From a virus: a DNA stretch of 54,948 nt. Each line of letters begins with the position of its first letter. Positions within the stretch are counted from its first letter, which is position 1. The notes under the pieces were generated by a model. It was given only the letters and a program-made list of their open reading frames with translations. It did no database searches and was not told where the DNA came from. The stretch lies in IMG/VR virus record IMGVR_UViG_3300034094_000062, positions 1 to 54,948 of that record, one strand, 5' to 3'. Of the stretch, positions 30,601-37,651 are shown piece after piece. The translations under genes and the position numbers were made by a program.

Positions 30601-32948
30601 GGATAAATAATTCCTTCTGGTTGAAGTATTGATGGTATTTTATTGGTACTAATATCACATTTACAAATTTCAAACCACTCATTATTACAATCATAATCCA
30701 TATAACCACCAACATCTACCCTTCCATAAACATTTTCACAATAATTATCAACAAGAGTACACTTTCTATTTGTTAACCAAGGATCATTGTATTTTGAAGA
30801 AGAGTTATCGTTAGTAAAAGGATCTGACCACATAACTCTACCACCTTTTTGTCCAGCACAAGAATCTCCATACCAAACATCATAATTACCTGGACCAATA
30901 ATTGCTCCTCCACTTAACCAGATAGGGCGTGTTAAAGAACCTATTTCTATTGTCTCTCCTAATGGTGGTAAATCTCTTGTGGTTTGTTTATTTGTATTAA
31001 TGTCTGTGTATTGATATTTTCCTGGATTTCCATTAGAATCTAGTGCGGTTGTAGTTATTAACCATGGTTCAGCTAAATCTTTGTAAGCATTGTTTGTTTG
31101 ATTTAAAAATGGGTCATCTGTTAAATCATTGTAAGGGTAGTTTGGGAAATAGAAAGATTGTTCTTCTCTTTGATATTCTCCTACATTTCTAAGAATACCT
31201 TTTGCTACAATAGATTTATTTGTTCCTCTATCTCCTCTTAGTATTTTAAATCCTACAATTTCATTTTTTTGTTCTGTTGTAAGAGAAGAAGAATTAATAA
31301 TATCTGCAACTTGTTTAACATCTATTCTTATTCCAAGAGGAAACACAGCTGTAGTTCCCATTTCCATACTATCTATAGAAGAAAATATTTTTTCTTCAAA
31401 TATAGGACTAACTAATACATCAGGAAATTTATGATGTCTAATTGGTTTACCAGCTAAGTCTCCCCATATTTCTTCTACACATGGATATAAATCTTCTGAC
31501 TCCCAATAAGAAAATTTTCCATACTCATAAGGACCTTTATAAGAGTTTTTAGCAACATATCCTGGAGATTTAGAAATAACAGAAGCTGTGTTATATATTT
31601 TCCAATAAGGACTATATCCTACTGTCTTATTAAAATTATAAGATGTAGGGGTTCCAATAAAATCATTATTAGTTGTTGGTACATCTATATAAGATTCATT
31701 TGAGTCTTTTTCTCTTCCAGGTATATGAAATCCATCTGTTTGTCTTCCATTTGTAAGAAGAAAACAAATTTCTAAAGCATAAACTTCATCTCTTAAATAT
31801 CCTCTTAGATTTGTTGCGTTTAATTCATCAGAATAGTTTTCTGTAGCAGGTATTCTCCAAGTTTCCCATTGGAGATTTATTTTATTTGCTATTGACTGAT
31901 AATTAACTTTACTTATAGTTGTAAGATCACTCCATACTAATATATCTTGTACAGAGGTTACATCATTTGCTATATCATAGTAGGGTTGTTTTTCAAATAT
32001 ATCACTTATTGCTAAACGTATATTAGTTACATTTTGCCCTGTGTATGTAAGGTTTTCTGTAGGATTATTAATAAAGTATGTTCCTACTAATTCTACGGAT
32101 GAAATAGCATTAACTGTTTTAATTACAGCTAGGTTATAATATTGAAACTGTCCTGTAGCATCTAGGTTTGATATTGATAGTATAACAGACTTTCCAACAT
32201 TATAATCAAAGTTGGGAGTAGTGAGTTGTGTATCAGCAATAGGTGTTGGGTTAGTAACTGAGTAATATGATGTATATGGATTACCAGCAGCATCTGCATA
32301 TTGAATAGCAAACTGAACAGTTCCTGCTGTTAAGTTTCCTCCACTAACAACATCAACAACATCAATATTAGGAATATTAAAGTTAGGTTGTAACTTAAGT
32401 TGATTACAATCTACTTCATTTGTAAATTTTAAATTACATTCATCAGAATCTGCAGCTAAAATATAAGGAATAGTTTCAGGATTTAAATCTAAGTATCTTC
32501 TAGGGTTTAAACCATCTGTCCAGTAAATTTCTGTTGTACAATTTGTAATTTTATGTACAACTTTAAGAATAGGGTAATTAATGTCAAAATTTAAACAAGG
32601 AGCAGATATAAAAGTATGATAGATACAATCATTATTATCCATATAACCAATTTGAGAATCTTTGGTTAAAGGATTTGTAATAAAGAAAATATGTTTATTT
32701 TTTTCTTGAATAAAGTGTCGACCTATAAGAATATAATCTGAAGGAAACTGTAAACAAAATTCATTACCAGGTTCATTTTGGTAATTTACAGAACTCGCAT
32801 CAAAGTTTTCCATATTAGCATTAAGAGCATAAGTCAAGGAACCTTTAGGAATCTGATTAACAGATTGATCCATATTAAGGCCTCCTGTACCTGTATTATA
32901 CTCATTTCTAATATTTCCTTGAGATTGCTCTTGGGTATTATCTGCCAT
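27675..32948 (-). CDS. Giant muzzle-type tail protein, main body with C-terminal cysteine and FISUMP modules (1757 aa)
   Basis: The first roughly 1465 residues are a beta-rich body (GGLNMDQSVNQIPKGSLTYA near the N-terminus) typical of the largest tail protein of crAss-like phages. It ends with FDRVIITKLDYIPIDPDVKY, after which relatives normally continue into an NKSWTxSF domain. Here that continuation is interrupted by a poly-Thr linker (28500-28550), a CETC-type cysteine module (28276-28499), a second linker and a FISUMP domain (27678-28247) with IGTQIWTACNL, GYHIP and WWTSTSY. The NKSWT domain is found instead at the start of the next gene. The inserted cassette is probably displayed at the tail tip, with a possible receptor-binding role that is not shown. 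The gene starts 5 bases after the ring protein gene. Confidence 0.8.
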   Translation of the reverse strand: MADNTQEQSQGNIRNEYNTGTGGLNMDQSVNQIPKGSLTYALNANMENFDASSVNYQNEPGNEFCLQFPSDYILIGRHFIQEKNKHIFFITNPLTKDSQIGYMDNNDCIYHTFISAPCLNFDINYPILKVVHKITNCTTEIYWTDGLNPRRYLDLNPETIPYILAADSDECNLKFTNEVDCNQLKLQPNFNIPNIDVVDVVSGGNLTAGTVQFAIQYADAAGNPYTSYYSVTNPTPIADTQLTTPNFDYNVGKSVILSISNLDATGQFQYYNLAVIKTVNAISSVELVGTYFINNPTENLTYTGQNVTNIRLAISDIFEKQPYYDIANDVTSVQDILVWSDLTTISKVNYQSIANKINLQWETWRIPATENYSDELNATNLRGYLRDEVYALEICFLLTNGRQTDGFHIPGREKDSNESYIDVPTTNNDFIGTPTSYNFNKTVGYSPYWKIYNTASVISKSPGYVAKNSYKGPYEYGKFSYWESEDLYPCVEEIWGDLAGKPIRHHKFPDVLVSPIFEEKIFSSIDSMEMGTTAVFPLGIRIDVKQVADIINSSSLTTEQKNEIVGFKILRGDRGTNKSIVAKGILRNVGEYQREEQSFYFPNYPYNDLTDDPFLNQTNNAYKDLAEPWLITTTALDSNGNPGKYQYTDINTNKQTTRDLPPLGETIEIGSLTRPIWLSGGAIIGPGNYDVWYGDSCAGQKGGRVMWSDPFTNDNSSSKYNDPWLTNRKCTLVDNYCENVYGRVDVGGYMDYDCNNEWFEICKCDISTNKIPSILQPEGIIYPLEQGGRISSLNFKTEESPVNIQNTLNTGYRQVFNSPETSFGQPFLGNVLKLENVVYGIGSDHFVQVKDNAKYRLITKEAQQDALKSSRDIAGGNATGMFTAYQAYLTIYVNGITRKNYAYSYNSRADYNYKADINNNLGIKQREVDIATYLIPGVQNVGDDKNINNFQRESSVFIKTIENREVKDSSTPVTALEFPSQVPDMINSSTGNPIVVDKSRTTISLSDRCSTPAQEQPIQVVSYYASLKNVIPNQWGQIYTYKTIDTGFQRINFKNNPEIATIFGGDTFISRFAFKTKLPFFIDNRVNAPDDSDIFYDEIGNVAYPKYWHSARSILEDYSVNMPLMKNIISYKAHNFDCPSDPSLVIDTAGVAGTYRTYYDGYFYLFAYGIPNFYCETSYNVDLRQAFNNKEGDFWPHVSTGIPDDWVQESYVSIANDNTYTYNTTFSKQNTENTFTHLPDDFKDDVCLTNYPFRAIYSELQNQNADNRINNWLVYKPLSFFDFPQNYGRLISLDGIQNKAVLARFENKSLLYNNLLTVDTSNPQAAYFGNPSLFKEAPPIDFAETDLGYVGSQNKFLLKIPQGQITVDAKRGQVFLIEGTQAADLSAFGSGMNRFFTDHLAFEILRYFPEVPTDNNFTGVGLHGVYDSKFDRVIITKLDYIPIDPDVKYDADKNEYYIETVTYIDAATTTTSTSSTTTTSTTVCTSWRYSIDWIYCETCTISGPATITNSEPLLVNKYYYLNGFKIQINEFLGCTNTVADNNILGSSYEDLCEDVICPATTTTTTTNCCTLEEVEIGTQIWTACNLDVDKYRDGTPIPQVQDPTAWANLTTGAWCYYNNADTNCYGKLYNWFAVNDPRGLAPVGYHIPSKAECDTLISFLSGNPGGKLKEVGTTNWNSPNNLATNLYGFTALPSGIRNEAGNFDWEGTDAYWWTSTSYDAQYGGVNAWTYYTYYLGGGLPTTITKKVRGKAIRLIKD
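27678..28247 (-). repeat. FISUMP domain, copy in the 1757-aa tail protein
   Basis: The domain starts with CCTLEEVEIGTQIWTACNLD and includes GTPIPQVQ, LTTGAWCYY, YGKLYNWFAV, GYHIP and WWTSTSY. It is clearly homologous to the domain at 38834-39446. It fits the Fibrobacter succinogenes major paralogous (FISUMP) family. Confidence 0.8.
28276..28499 (-). repeat. CETC-type cysteine module, copy in the 1757-aa tail protein
   Basis: About 75 residues with YCETC near the start, YYYLNG and EFLGC in the middle and CEDVIC at the end, flanked on both sides by poly-Thr. It is similar to the copies at 37300-37518 and 39584-39812. Four or more cysteines suggest disulfides. Confidence 0.7.
28500..28552 (-). 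repeat. Poly-Thr linker joining the tail body to its inserted modules
   Basis: This linker (TTTTSTSSTTTTSTTV) separates the conserved tail body from the CETC-type module. A second short linker (ATTTTTTTNCC) lies at about 28248-28275. Confidence 0.8.
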
Positions 32949-32953
32949 AATGA

Positions 32954-33919
32954 TTAATTATTACGTCTTCTTCCATAACGAGAGATTCTATTAGGAAGCT
33001 CATACATATTAAATTTATTTAACTGTTGTTTCATTCTATTCATCTTTGTATATACATCTTGCTTCTTAATTTCCATTTCTGCCATTATATAGGCTTCATC
33101 TGACAAAGATTTATAGTATTGAAGTTTTTGTTGTAACTGATTAAATGTTTCATCATTAGTTTGATTAGCAAGCATTTCAAAAACTTTATACTTAATAAAG
33201 TGTTCTACATACTCTCTAATACGATAATTATCAGGAACTAATTGGTTACCTATTTCATCATAATCTGTTGCATAAAAAATTAAATGTACCACACCATTTC
33301 TAAAGTTTGTAACAAATTTATTTCCTCTAATATCAAAAGAATCATAAGCAGAACCATAAGGAACATTACCTGTATTATTATGATATTGCCCATACAAATC
33401 TAAATTACTAGTGTAATTAACATCACAGTTATGTTTAGTAGATATATTACCTGGTTTAAGTAAATAAGCTTGTCTATATGATCTAGCTTGTTGTGTATTA
33501 GTTTTGTATACAGCTTGTACAATATCTGGCATACATTCTGGACATCCTGTTGTACATCCTGTATTTGTACAAGGAGTTCCATTAAATGTAATAGGAGCTA
33601 TTTGTATAGTTGTAGATCCTGTTTGAGAATAAAATGAATTTGCTGTTTGATATGGTAGTAAAGGAATTTCTGCGCACATCCATGCTTCTCTAACAGCATA
33701 AAAGTTATCAGGCAGGCGAGCTTCAAAATCTTGAATTTCTAATGCTATTTCTGTTATAATATAGCTAGACTTTCCTAACTTTTTAAGACACTTATCTAAA
33801 TATGTTGGAAAAAGTAAATCATCTACTGCACCTGTATCAAAATAGCTTTTAAGCTCTTCTTTTACTGTAGAGTAAATTGGTTCAGGACTAATAAAATTGT
33901 ATTTATAATAAAAGCTCAT
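32954..33919 (-). CDS. crAss-like ring / head-tail connector protein (321 aa)
   Basis: The gene lies directly before the giant tail gene, where crAss-like phages encode a ring protein of the head-tail interface. The N-terminal half has conserved helical patterns (LKSYFDTGAVDDLLFPTYLD, IQDFEARLPDNFYAVREAW). The middle is cysteine-rich (CTNTGCTTGCPEC). The C-terminal half (YVEHFIKYKVFEMLANQTND) ends in a basic tail (RISRYGRRRNN). No signal or membrane segment is visible. The assignment rests on position and remembered similarity to crAss-like ring proteins, so which ring it forms is unknown. Confidence 0.65.
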   Translation of the reverse strand: MSFYYKYNFISPEPIYSTVKEELKSYFDTGAVDDLLFPTYLDKCLKKLGKSSYIITEIALEIQDFEARLPDNFYAVREAWMCAEIPLLPYQTANSFYSQTGSTTIQIAPITFNGTPCTNTGCTTGCPECMPDIVQAVYKTNTQQARSYRQAYLLKPGNISTKHNCDVNYTSNLDLYGQYHNNTGNVPYGSAYDSFDIRGNKFVTNFRNGVVHLIFYATDYDEIGNQLVPDNYRIREYVEHFIKYKVFEMLANQTNDETFNQLQQKLQYYKSLSDEAYIMAEMEIKKQDVYTKMNRMKQQLNKFNMYELPNRISRYGRRRNN

Positions 33920-33924
33920 TGTTT

Positions 33925-34407
33925 TTATTTTTTAATGTTCCACTCACAATAAATATGTTGATATTTATCATCAGTATTAATATAGTGTGCTAGTAGTCTA
34001 GATGTCACTCTTGAAGGCTTAAAATACCAAAGATTAGAAAACCTAAATCTTGCAGGGTCCTTAAACCAATGCCAACCAAAAAAGTATCCTTCTGTATGAT
34101 AATTAAAGTTGTATATAACTTTTCCTTTTTCTTTTGTTTTTTTCCAATCTATAGGAAGATTGATAAATTCTTTTGTACCATTACTTTTTATTTTTCTTCT
34201 TTTCTTTTTGTTTATAGAAAAGTATCCAAATCCACATGGTAGTTGAATTTTTTCTCCTGTTTCTAAAATATAGTCTCTAAAAGCTTCGTTAAAAGAATAT
34301 ACTATTATTCTCCAATCATCATAAGAAAGATTTATTTCAGGATGAGCTTTACAAAAAGCTATGTAATTTTCTTTACTTGAAGATCTAAACTCAACTTTTA
34401 CTCTCAT
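33925..34407 (-). CDS. Small basic connector-region protein, possibly IHF/HU-like (160 aa)
   Basis: The pattern DDWRIIVYSFNEAFRDYILE, then TGEKIQLPCGFGYFSINKKK, resembles the helix-helix-strand pattern of HU/IHF proteins. The crAss-like phages have two genes annotated as IHF subunits near the ring proteins, so this may be one. The rest is rich in Lys, Trp, Phe and Tyr, which is unlike a classical HU protein. It could equally be a structural connector protein of unknown fold. It sits between two ring or connector genes and is co-directional, with gaps of only 5 bases on either side. Confidence 0.5.
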   Translation of the reverse strand: MRVKVEFRSSSKENYIAFCKAHPEINLSYDDWRIIVYSFNEAFRDYILETGEKIQLPCGFGYFSINKKKRRKIKSNGTKEFINLPIDWKKTKEKGKVIYNFNYHTEGYFFGWHWFKDPARFRFSNLWYFKPSRVTSRLLAHYINTDDKYQHIYCEWNIKK

Positions 34408-34412
34408 ATATA

Positions 34413-35141
34413 TTAACTAGTAGGCTTAGTGTTAGGAGCTTGACCATCTATTCCATCTGCTGTTATATCAGTTTTTAATGAGAAATATGTAGATAGAAGT
34501 TTTTGAGATGTTAATTGTAACACTTGTTGTTCTAAATATCCAGGAAGAGGAAATTTTTTATCTAAAGGATTAATACATATATCTTCTTCTGTATAACTTC
34601 TTCCACAATTACAATCCTCTGAATACATAATGCTGTTAGGGACATCTTCTTCAAAGAATGCAACAAATCTTACTGCTTCTAAATCTGGATTACTTATATA
34701 TAAATATCCATTAGAAATCCAGAAATAAGCTTCTTTTTTAATTATGGGAAGTTTTAAAAGATTTACATATCTATTTACAGATATTTCTTTAAACTTTGTA
34801 GCCTTACCCCCTAGCGCATTAATAGAGTACACTCCTTGAATAACATATTGATAGTTACCTTCTGATATCCTTGGAAGTTTTTCTTTGCTCCTAGCCACTG
34901 TACATTCTTCTACATAATCACAACATTCAGATAAAGGAACTTCTTTCATTTCTAAACAAGGAATTGTTGTAAATAATGTATCAGTTGCCCAGAGCTTTCT
35001 AAGATTTGTTTCTCTCTTAATTAATAAGAGAGAATTGTTTCTTATTTCACTAAGAATAGCTCTGTCTGTTATAAGACTGTCTGTACTTAATAGTTTGTGT
35101 GTGCTACGAACATCACTTACAAGTTTTCTTCCTGTGCTCAT
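34413..35141 (-). CDS. crAss-like connector / ring protein (242 aa)
   Basis: This appears to be a conserved structural protein of the crAss-like tail region. The N-terminal helical part begins MSTGRKLVSDVRSTHKLLS. A beta part follows, with cysteines (ECCDYVEEC, SEDCNCG). The C-terminus has NPLDKKFPLPGYLEQQVLQL, a pattern I associate with ring-type connectors. No enzymatic motif is present. The gene is six bases downstream of the phosphoesterase gene and five upstream of the small basic protein gene. The function is inferred from context only. Confidence 0.6.
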   Translation of the reverse strand: MSTGRKLVSDVRSTHKLLSTDSLITDRAILSEIRNNSLLLIKRETNLRKLWATDTLFTTIPCLEMKEVPLSECCDYVEECTVARSKEKLPRISEGNYQYVIQGVYSINALGGKATKFKEISVNRYVNLLKLPIIKKEAYFWISNGYLYISNPDLEAVRFVAFFEEDVPNSIMYSEDCNCGRSYTEEDICINPLDKKFPLPGYLEQQVLQLTSQKLLSTYFSLKTDITADGIDGQAPNTKPTS

Positions 35142-35147
35142 ATTATT

Positions 35148-36356
35148 TTATATTCTACTCTCGAATTCTGCAATTCTTCCTTTAATAGGATGATACACTG
35201 TAGCAATTCCAGCTCTAATGTTATTAATATAATTATTATCTAAATGCCATCTGTCTGTTCCTGATAAACTTGGCATCTGTTGGATTCTAACACCTTTAAC
35301 TTCTTTAGCCATATAATGGTGTTTATCTCCTGTATGTACCTCTCTGTATATAGCACAACCAAATGCTTCACTATTTTTACCAGTTGCAAACACTAGTGGC
35401 AAATCTTCTATTTTACAATTACCATGATGATAACCAATAAATGTGTTGCCCAATAGTACAACTTTTGTTGTAGAATGTTCTCTTTGAAATGTAATATTAG
35501 GTTTGTTTGTAAAATATATATCCAAAGCATGTGCCAAATAAAAAGATTTAGTTCTGTCATGATTACCTTGTACAAGAACAACCTTTACATTATCTGAATA
35601 CGCATTTAATATTGATATAGCCGTAACTAATAAATCAAATCCTTCTTCATACTCATTATCATATCCTGTGAGAACATCTTGAGGAGTACCATTTGTAGTT
35701 TGATTTTGATAATTGTCTGTATGAAAAAAATCATTTGAAATAGGAAACACAATAGTTCTTATATCAAAAGAAGCTTTAGCTTTAACTAATAAATCAGTTA
35801 ATACATATAAAAACTGTTCTTTTTTAGTTTGAATACTTTCTCCTTCTAATGTTTTTTTAGCTAAATGAAAATCAGCTATAGATATTTCTAAATCTACAAT
35901 CTCTGTATTAATAGTAGATTTTACTAAACTTAATTTAATTTCTTTTGGAGTATAATTTTTTAAAAATTTAGAAAAATCTTCTGGAGAATAATCTTTAGGA
36001 GTTTTTAATTTACTAAACACTGAAGAAGTGAATTTTCCTGAAGGAAGCATTTTAGACCAGTAATTTGTAATTACATATTTGTCTAAATTTATTTTATGTA
36101 GTTTAGCTAATTCAATATCATCTTTAGGATCAAAGTCAGATACTACTGTACTTTCTAGAGTTCCTTTTTCAACATTTACTTTTTTTTCTTCGCTGTAATT
36201 TTTAATTATTTCTTCTGGCTCTTTACTTTTAAGCTCTGTTAAAAGCTCTTCTACTTCTTGCTCAGTTATATTAAGTTTTTCAGCATAAAACTTTTTACTT
36301 CTTTTTTGAGATAACAATTTTTCTAATTGGTATAACAATATAGTATTTTCAGCCAT
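35148..36356 (-). CDS. Calcineurin-like metallophosphoesterase (402 aa)
   Basis: Metallophosphoesterase motifs occur in the expected order in the C-terminal 260 residues: ADFHLAK (the D-x-H motif), ISNDFFHTDN (in place of GD..H), QGNHDRTKS (the GNHD motif), GYHHGN and TGDKHH (the G-H-x-H motif, altered to GDKHH). The family includes Mre11/SbcD-like nucleases, phosphatases and cyclic nucleotide phosphodiesterases. The first 70 residues (FYAEKLNITEQEVEELLTEL) look like a helix-turn-helix or SANT-like helical unit, which could bind DNA or a protein. The substrate is unknown: DNA end processing, genome ejection or host nucleotide breakdown are all possible. It opens the transcription unit after a terminator (36435-36466) and a promoter-like site (36383-36415). 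Confidence 0.85.
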   Translation of the reverse strand: MAENTILLYQLEKLLSQKRSKKFYAEKLNITEQEVEELLTELKSKEPEEIIKNYSEEKKVNVEKGTLESTVVSDFDPKDDIELAKLHKINLDKYVITNYWSKMLPSGKFTSSVFSKLKTPKDYSPEDFSKFLKNYTPKEIKLSLVKSTINTEIVDLEISIADFHLAKKTLEGESIQTKKEQFLYVLTDLLVKAKASFDIRTIVFPISNDFFHTDNYQNQTTNGTPQDVLTGYDNEYEEGFDLLVTAISILNAYSDNVKVVLVQGNHDRTKSFYLAHALDIYFTNKPNITFQREHSTTKVVLLGNTFIGYHHGNCKIEDLPLVFATGKNSEAFGCAIYREVHTGDKHHYMAKEVKGVRIQQMPSLSGTDRWHLDNNYINNIRAGIATVYHPIKGRIAEFESRI

Positions 36357-36382
36357 AAAAATTTATATTAATTAAAATAACG

Positions 36383-36415
36383 TAAAGGTATAAAAAAATA
36401 ATTTGAATAAACAAA
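36383..36415 (-). promoter_or_regulatory. Bacteroidota-type promoter-like site before the phosphoesterase gene
   Basis: Read on the minus strand, TTTG (36412-36415), a 21-base spacer and TACCTTTA (36383-36390) closely resemble the site at 53971-54004, which has TTTG, 22 bases and TACCTTTG. It lies just downstream of the terminator hairpin at 36435-36466 and would make a leader of about 20 bases for the gene starting at 36356. Position and similarity to the other site are the support. Confidence 0.5.
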
Positions 36416-36434
36416 TAATATGCTATTAAATAAT

Positions 36435-36466
36435 AAAAAACTCCCAAGCAAAAATTTACTTGGGAG
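36435..36466 (-). terminator. Rho-independent terminator after the appendage gene block
   Basis: The stem CTCCCAAG (36459-36466) pairs with CTTGGGAG (36441-36448), with a 10-base loop. On the minus strand it is followed by six T (36435-36440). It lies downstream of the 191-residue appendage gene and upstream of the phosphoesterase promoter-like site. Confidence 0.85.
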
Positions 36467-36501
36467 ATAAACTCAAAGAAAACCAACAAACTTTAGAGTT
36501 T

Positions 36502-37077
36502 TTATACTGTTGTTGTGGTTGTTGTTGTAGTAGGGCAATTACTTATATTCATAATTACACCACCGACAATTTCTGTTATTTCATTAGTATCTAAATCTGT
36601 TATGTAAAAACCATCTTCTAATAATGTACAATCTGTTGAAAATATTCCTAAATAAACAGTTTCTCCTAATGTAAATGATGCCAATTGACCAGCTTTTCCT
36701 TGCATAGTTCCTGAAGGAATATTTGTATCAAATTCATTAGAAGCTGTACATGCATCAAGAAAAGAACTTGTAAATATAAACTCTGGACCTCCTGATGGTG
36801 TATATTTCCAATTAAAAGATTTATTAATTAACCCTCCAGGTCTTTCACAAGGTGGTTCTGTTAATATTATATCAACATAATTAATACAATACTGAGAAGT
36901 AGATTTTACTCTTACAACTGATGTAAAATCAGGAACCAATGTAGATGTATAACCAGAAGTTAAATCAATCTTAGCAACACCTACTTCAAAAGGTGTAACA
37001 AACCCATCTAAATCTGAATATAGATTAAAAGGACCACTGTCTGATCCTGCTGTTGTTAATGTTATAAATACTGTCAT
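36502..37077 (-). CDS. Appendage protein with AGSxxGPF and C-RP modules, poly-Thr tail (191 aa)
   Basis: The N-terminal module (LTTAGSDSGPFNLYSD, with Cys around residue 64) resembles the start of the protein at 25269-26135. The next module (CERPGG ... DCTLLEDGFYITD ... SNCP, 36535-36849) resembles the module in the 510-residue protein. The protein ends in a poly-threonine run and a stop. The cysteine content suggests disulfides outside the cell. It is the last gene before a terminator. Together with the 186-residue protein encoded upstream it could be one piece of a modular fibre, but this is inference. Confidence 0.6.
   Translation of the reverse strand: MTVFITLTTAGSDSGPFNLYSDLDGFVTPFEVGVAKIDLTSGYTSTLVPDFTSVVRVKSTSQYCINYVDIILTEPPCERPGGLINKSFNWKYTPSGGPEFIFTSSFLDACTASNEFDTNIPSGTMQGKAGQLASFTLGETVYLGIFSTDCTLLEDGFYITDLDTNEITEIVGGVIMNISNCPTTTTTTTTV
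36535..36849 (-). repeat. C-RP...DCTL module, copy in the 191-aa protein
   Basis: The module starts CERPGGLINK, has FLDACTA and DCTLLEDGFYI, and ends ISNCP before a poly-Thr run. It matches the copy in the 510-residue protein. Confidence 0.65.
36885..37077 (-). repeat. AGSxxGPF module, copy at the start of the 191-aa protein
   Basis: About 64 residues with TLTTAGSDSGPFNLYSD and STSQYC. Homologous to the start of the 288-residue protein. Confidence 0.6.
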
Positions 37078-37089
37078 GTTATTTTGGTT

Positions 37090-37650
37090 TTAGCATTCAA
37101 TTATTTCTTTTATTTCACCATCTATCATTTCAAGAGTAGCAATATCAATACATGGAGTGTAAGTTGTGTCTCCTGATGTTAATAATCCTCCTACAGCCTC
37201 TCCTAAACAATCTAAAGCACTCCAGCTTCCTCCTTCTATCACTGTTGCTTGTAATCCATAAATATTACAAGTTACTGGAGGTTTTGTAGTTGTAGTTGTA
37301 CATAAAATTTCTTCACAAGTTGCAAATCCTTCATCAGGTATTGAAGTATCACTTTCTCCTACATTACATCCTAAATATTCGTAAGGAGATATTACAAACT
37401 CTCCTAGTTGATAAAAATTAAACAGAGTTAAAGGATTTGAGTTATAAAGAAAACTGCTCTCTACAAATTCACAAAGTTCACAAGTTAGAACATCATAAGC
37501 ATATTGCCATCTATTACATAATGCAGTGGTTGTAGTGGTTGTAGTGCTGCTAGTAGAAGTGGTTGTTGATGTAGTACTAGTAGTACATATAAAAGGATTA
37601 ACTTCTACACACACTCCATTACAATCACACTTTACAAATCCTGTAAACAT
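37090..37650 (-). CDS. Appendage protein with CETC-type cysteine module, poly-Thr linkers (186 aa)
   Basis: The N-terminus (CDCNGVCVEVNPFIC) is cysteine-rich. It is followed by a Ser/Thr linker, then the CETC-type module (LTCELCEF ... YQLG ... EYLGC ... CEEILC, 37300-37518) and a short C-terminal part with one cysteine near each end (CNIYGLQ ... IIEC). The same module occurs in the 469- and 1757-residue proteins. There is no enzymatic motif or membrane segment. It may be an extracellular adhesion or display protein at the tail, though its place in the virion is inferred from module sharing. Confidence 0.6.
   Translation of the reverse strand: MFTGFVKCDCNGVCVEVNPFICTTSTTSTTTSTSSTTTTTTTALCNRWQYAYDVLTCELCEFVESSFLYNSNPLTLFNFYQLGEFVISPYEYLGCNVGESDTSIPDEGFATCEEILCTTTTTKPPVTCNIYGLQATVIEGGSWSALDCLGEAVGGLLTSGDTTYTPCIDIATLEMIDGEIKEIIEC
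37300..37518 (-). repeat. CETC-type cysteine module, copy in the 186-aa protein
   Basis: The module has LTCELCEF, YQLGEF, EYLGC and CEEILC at positions matching the other two copies, again between poly-Thr linkers. The sequence between the fixed points has diverged. Confidence 0.7.
37519..37590 (-). repeat. Poly-Thr/Ser linker in the 186-aa gene
   Basis: The linker TTSTTSTTTSTSSTTTTTTT joins the cysteine-rich N-terminus to the CETC-type module. Another short one lies at about 37264-37299. Confidence 0.8.
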
Positions 37651-37651
37651 A

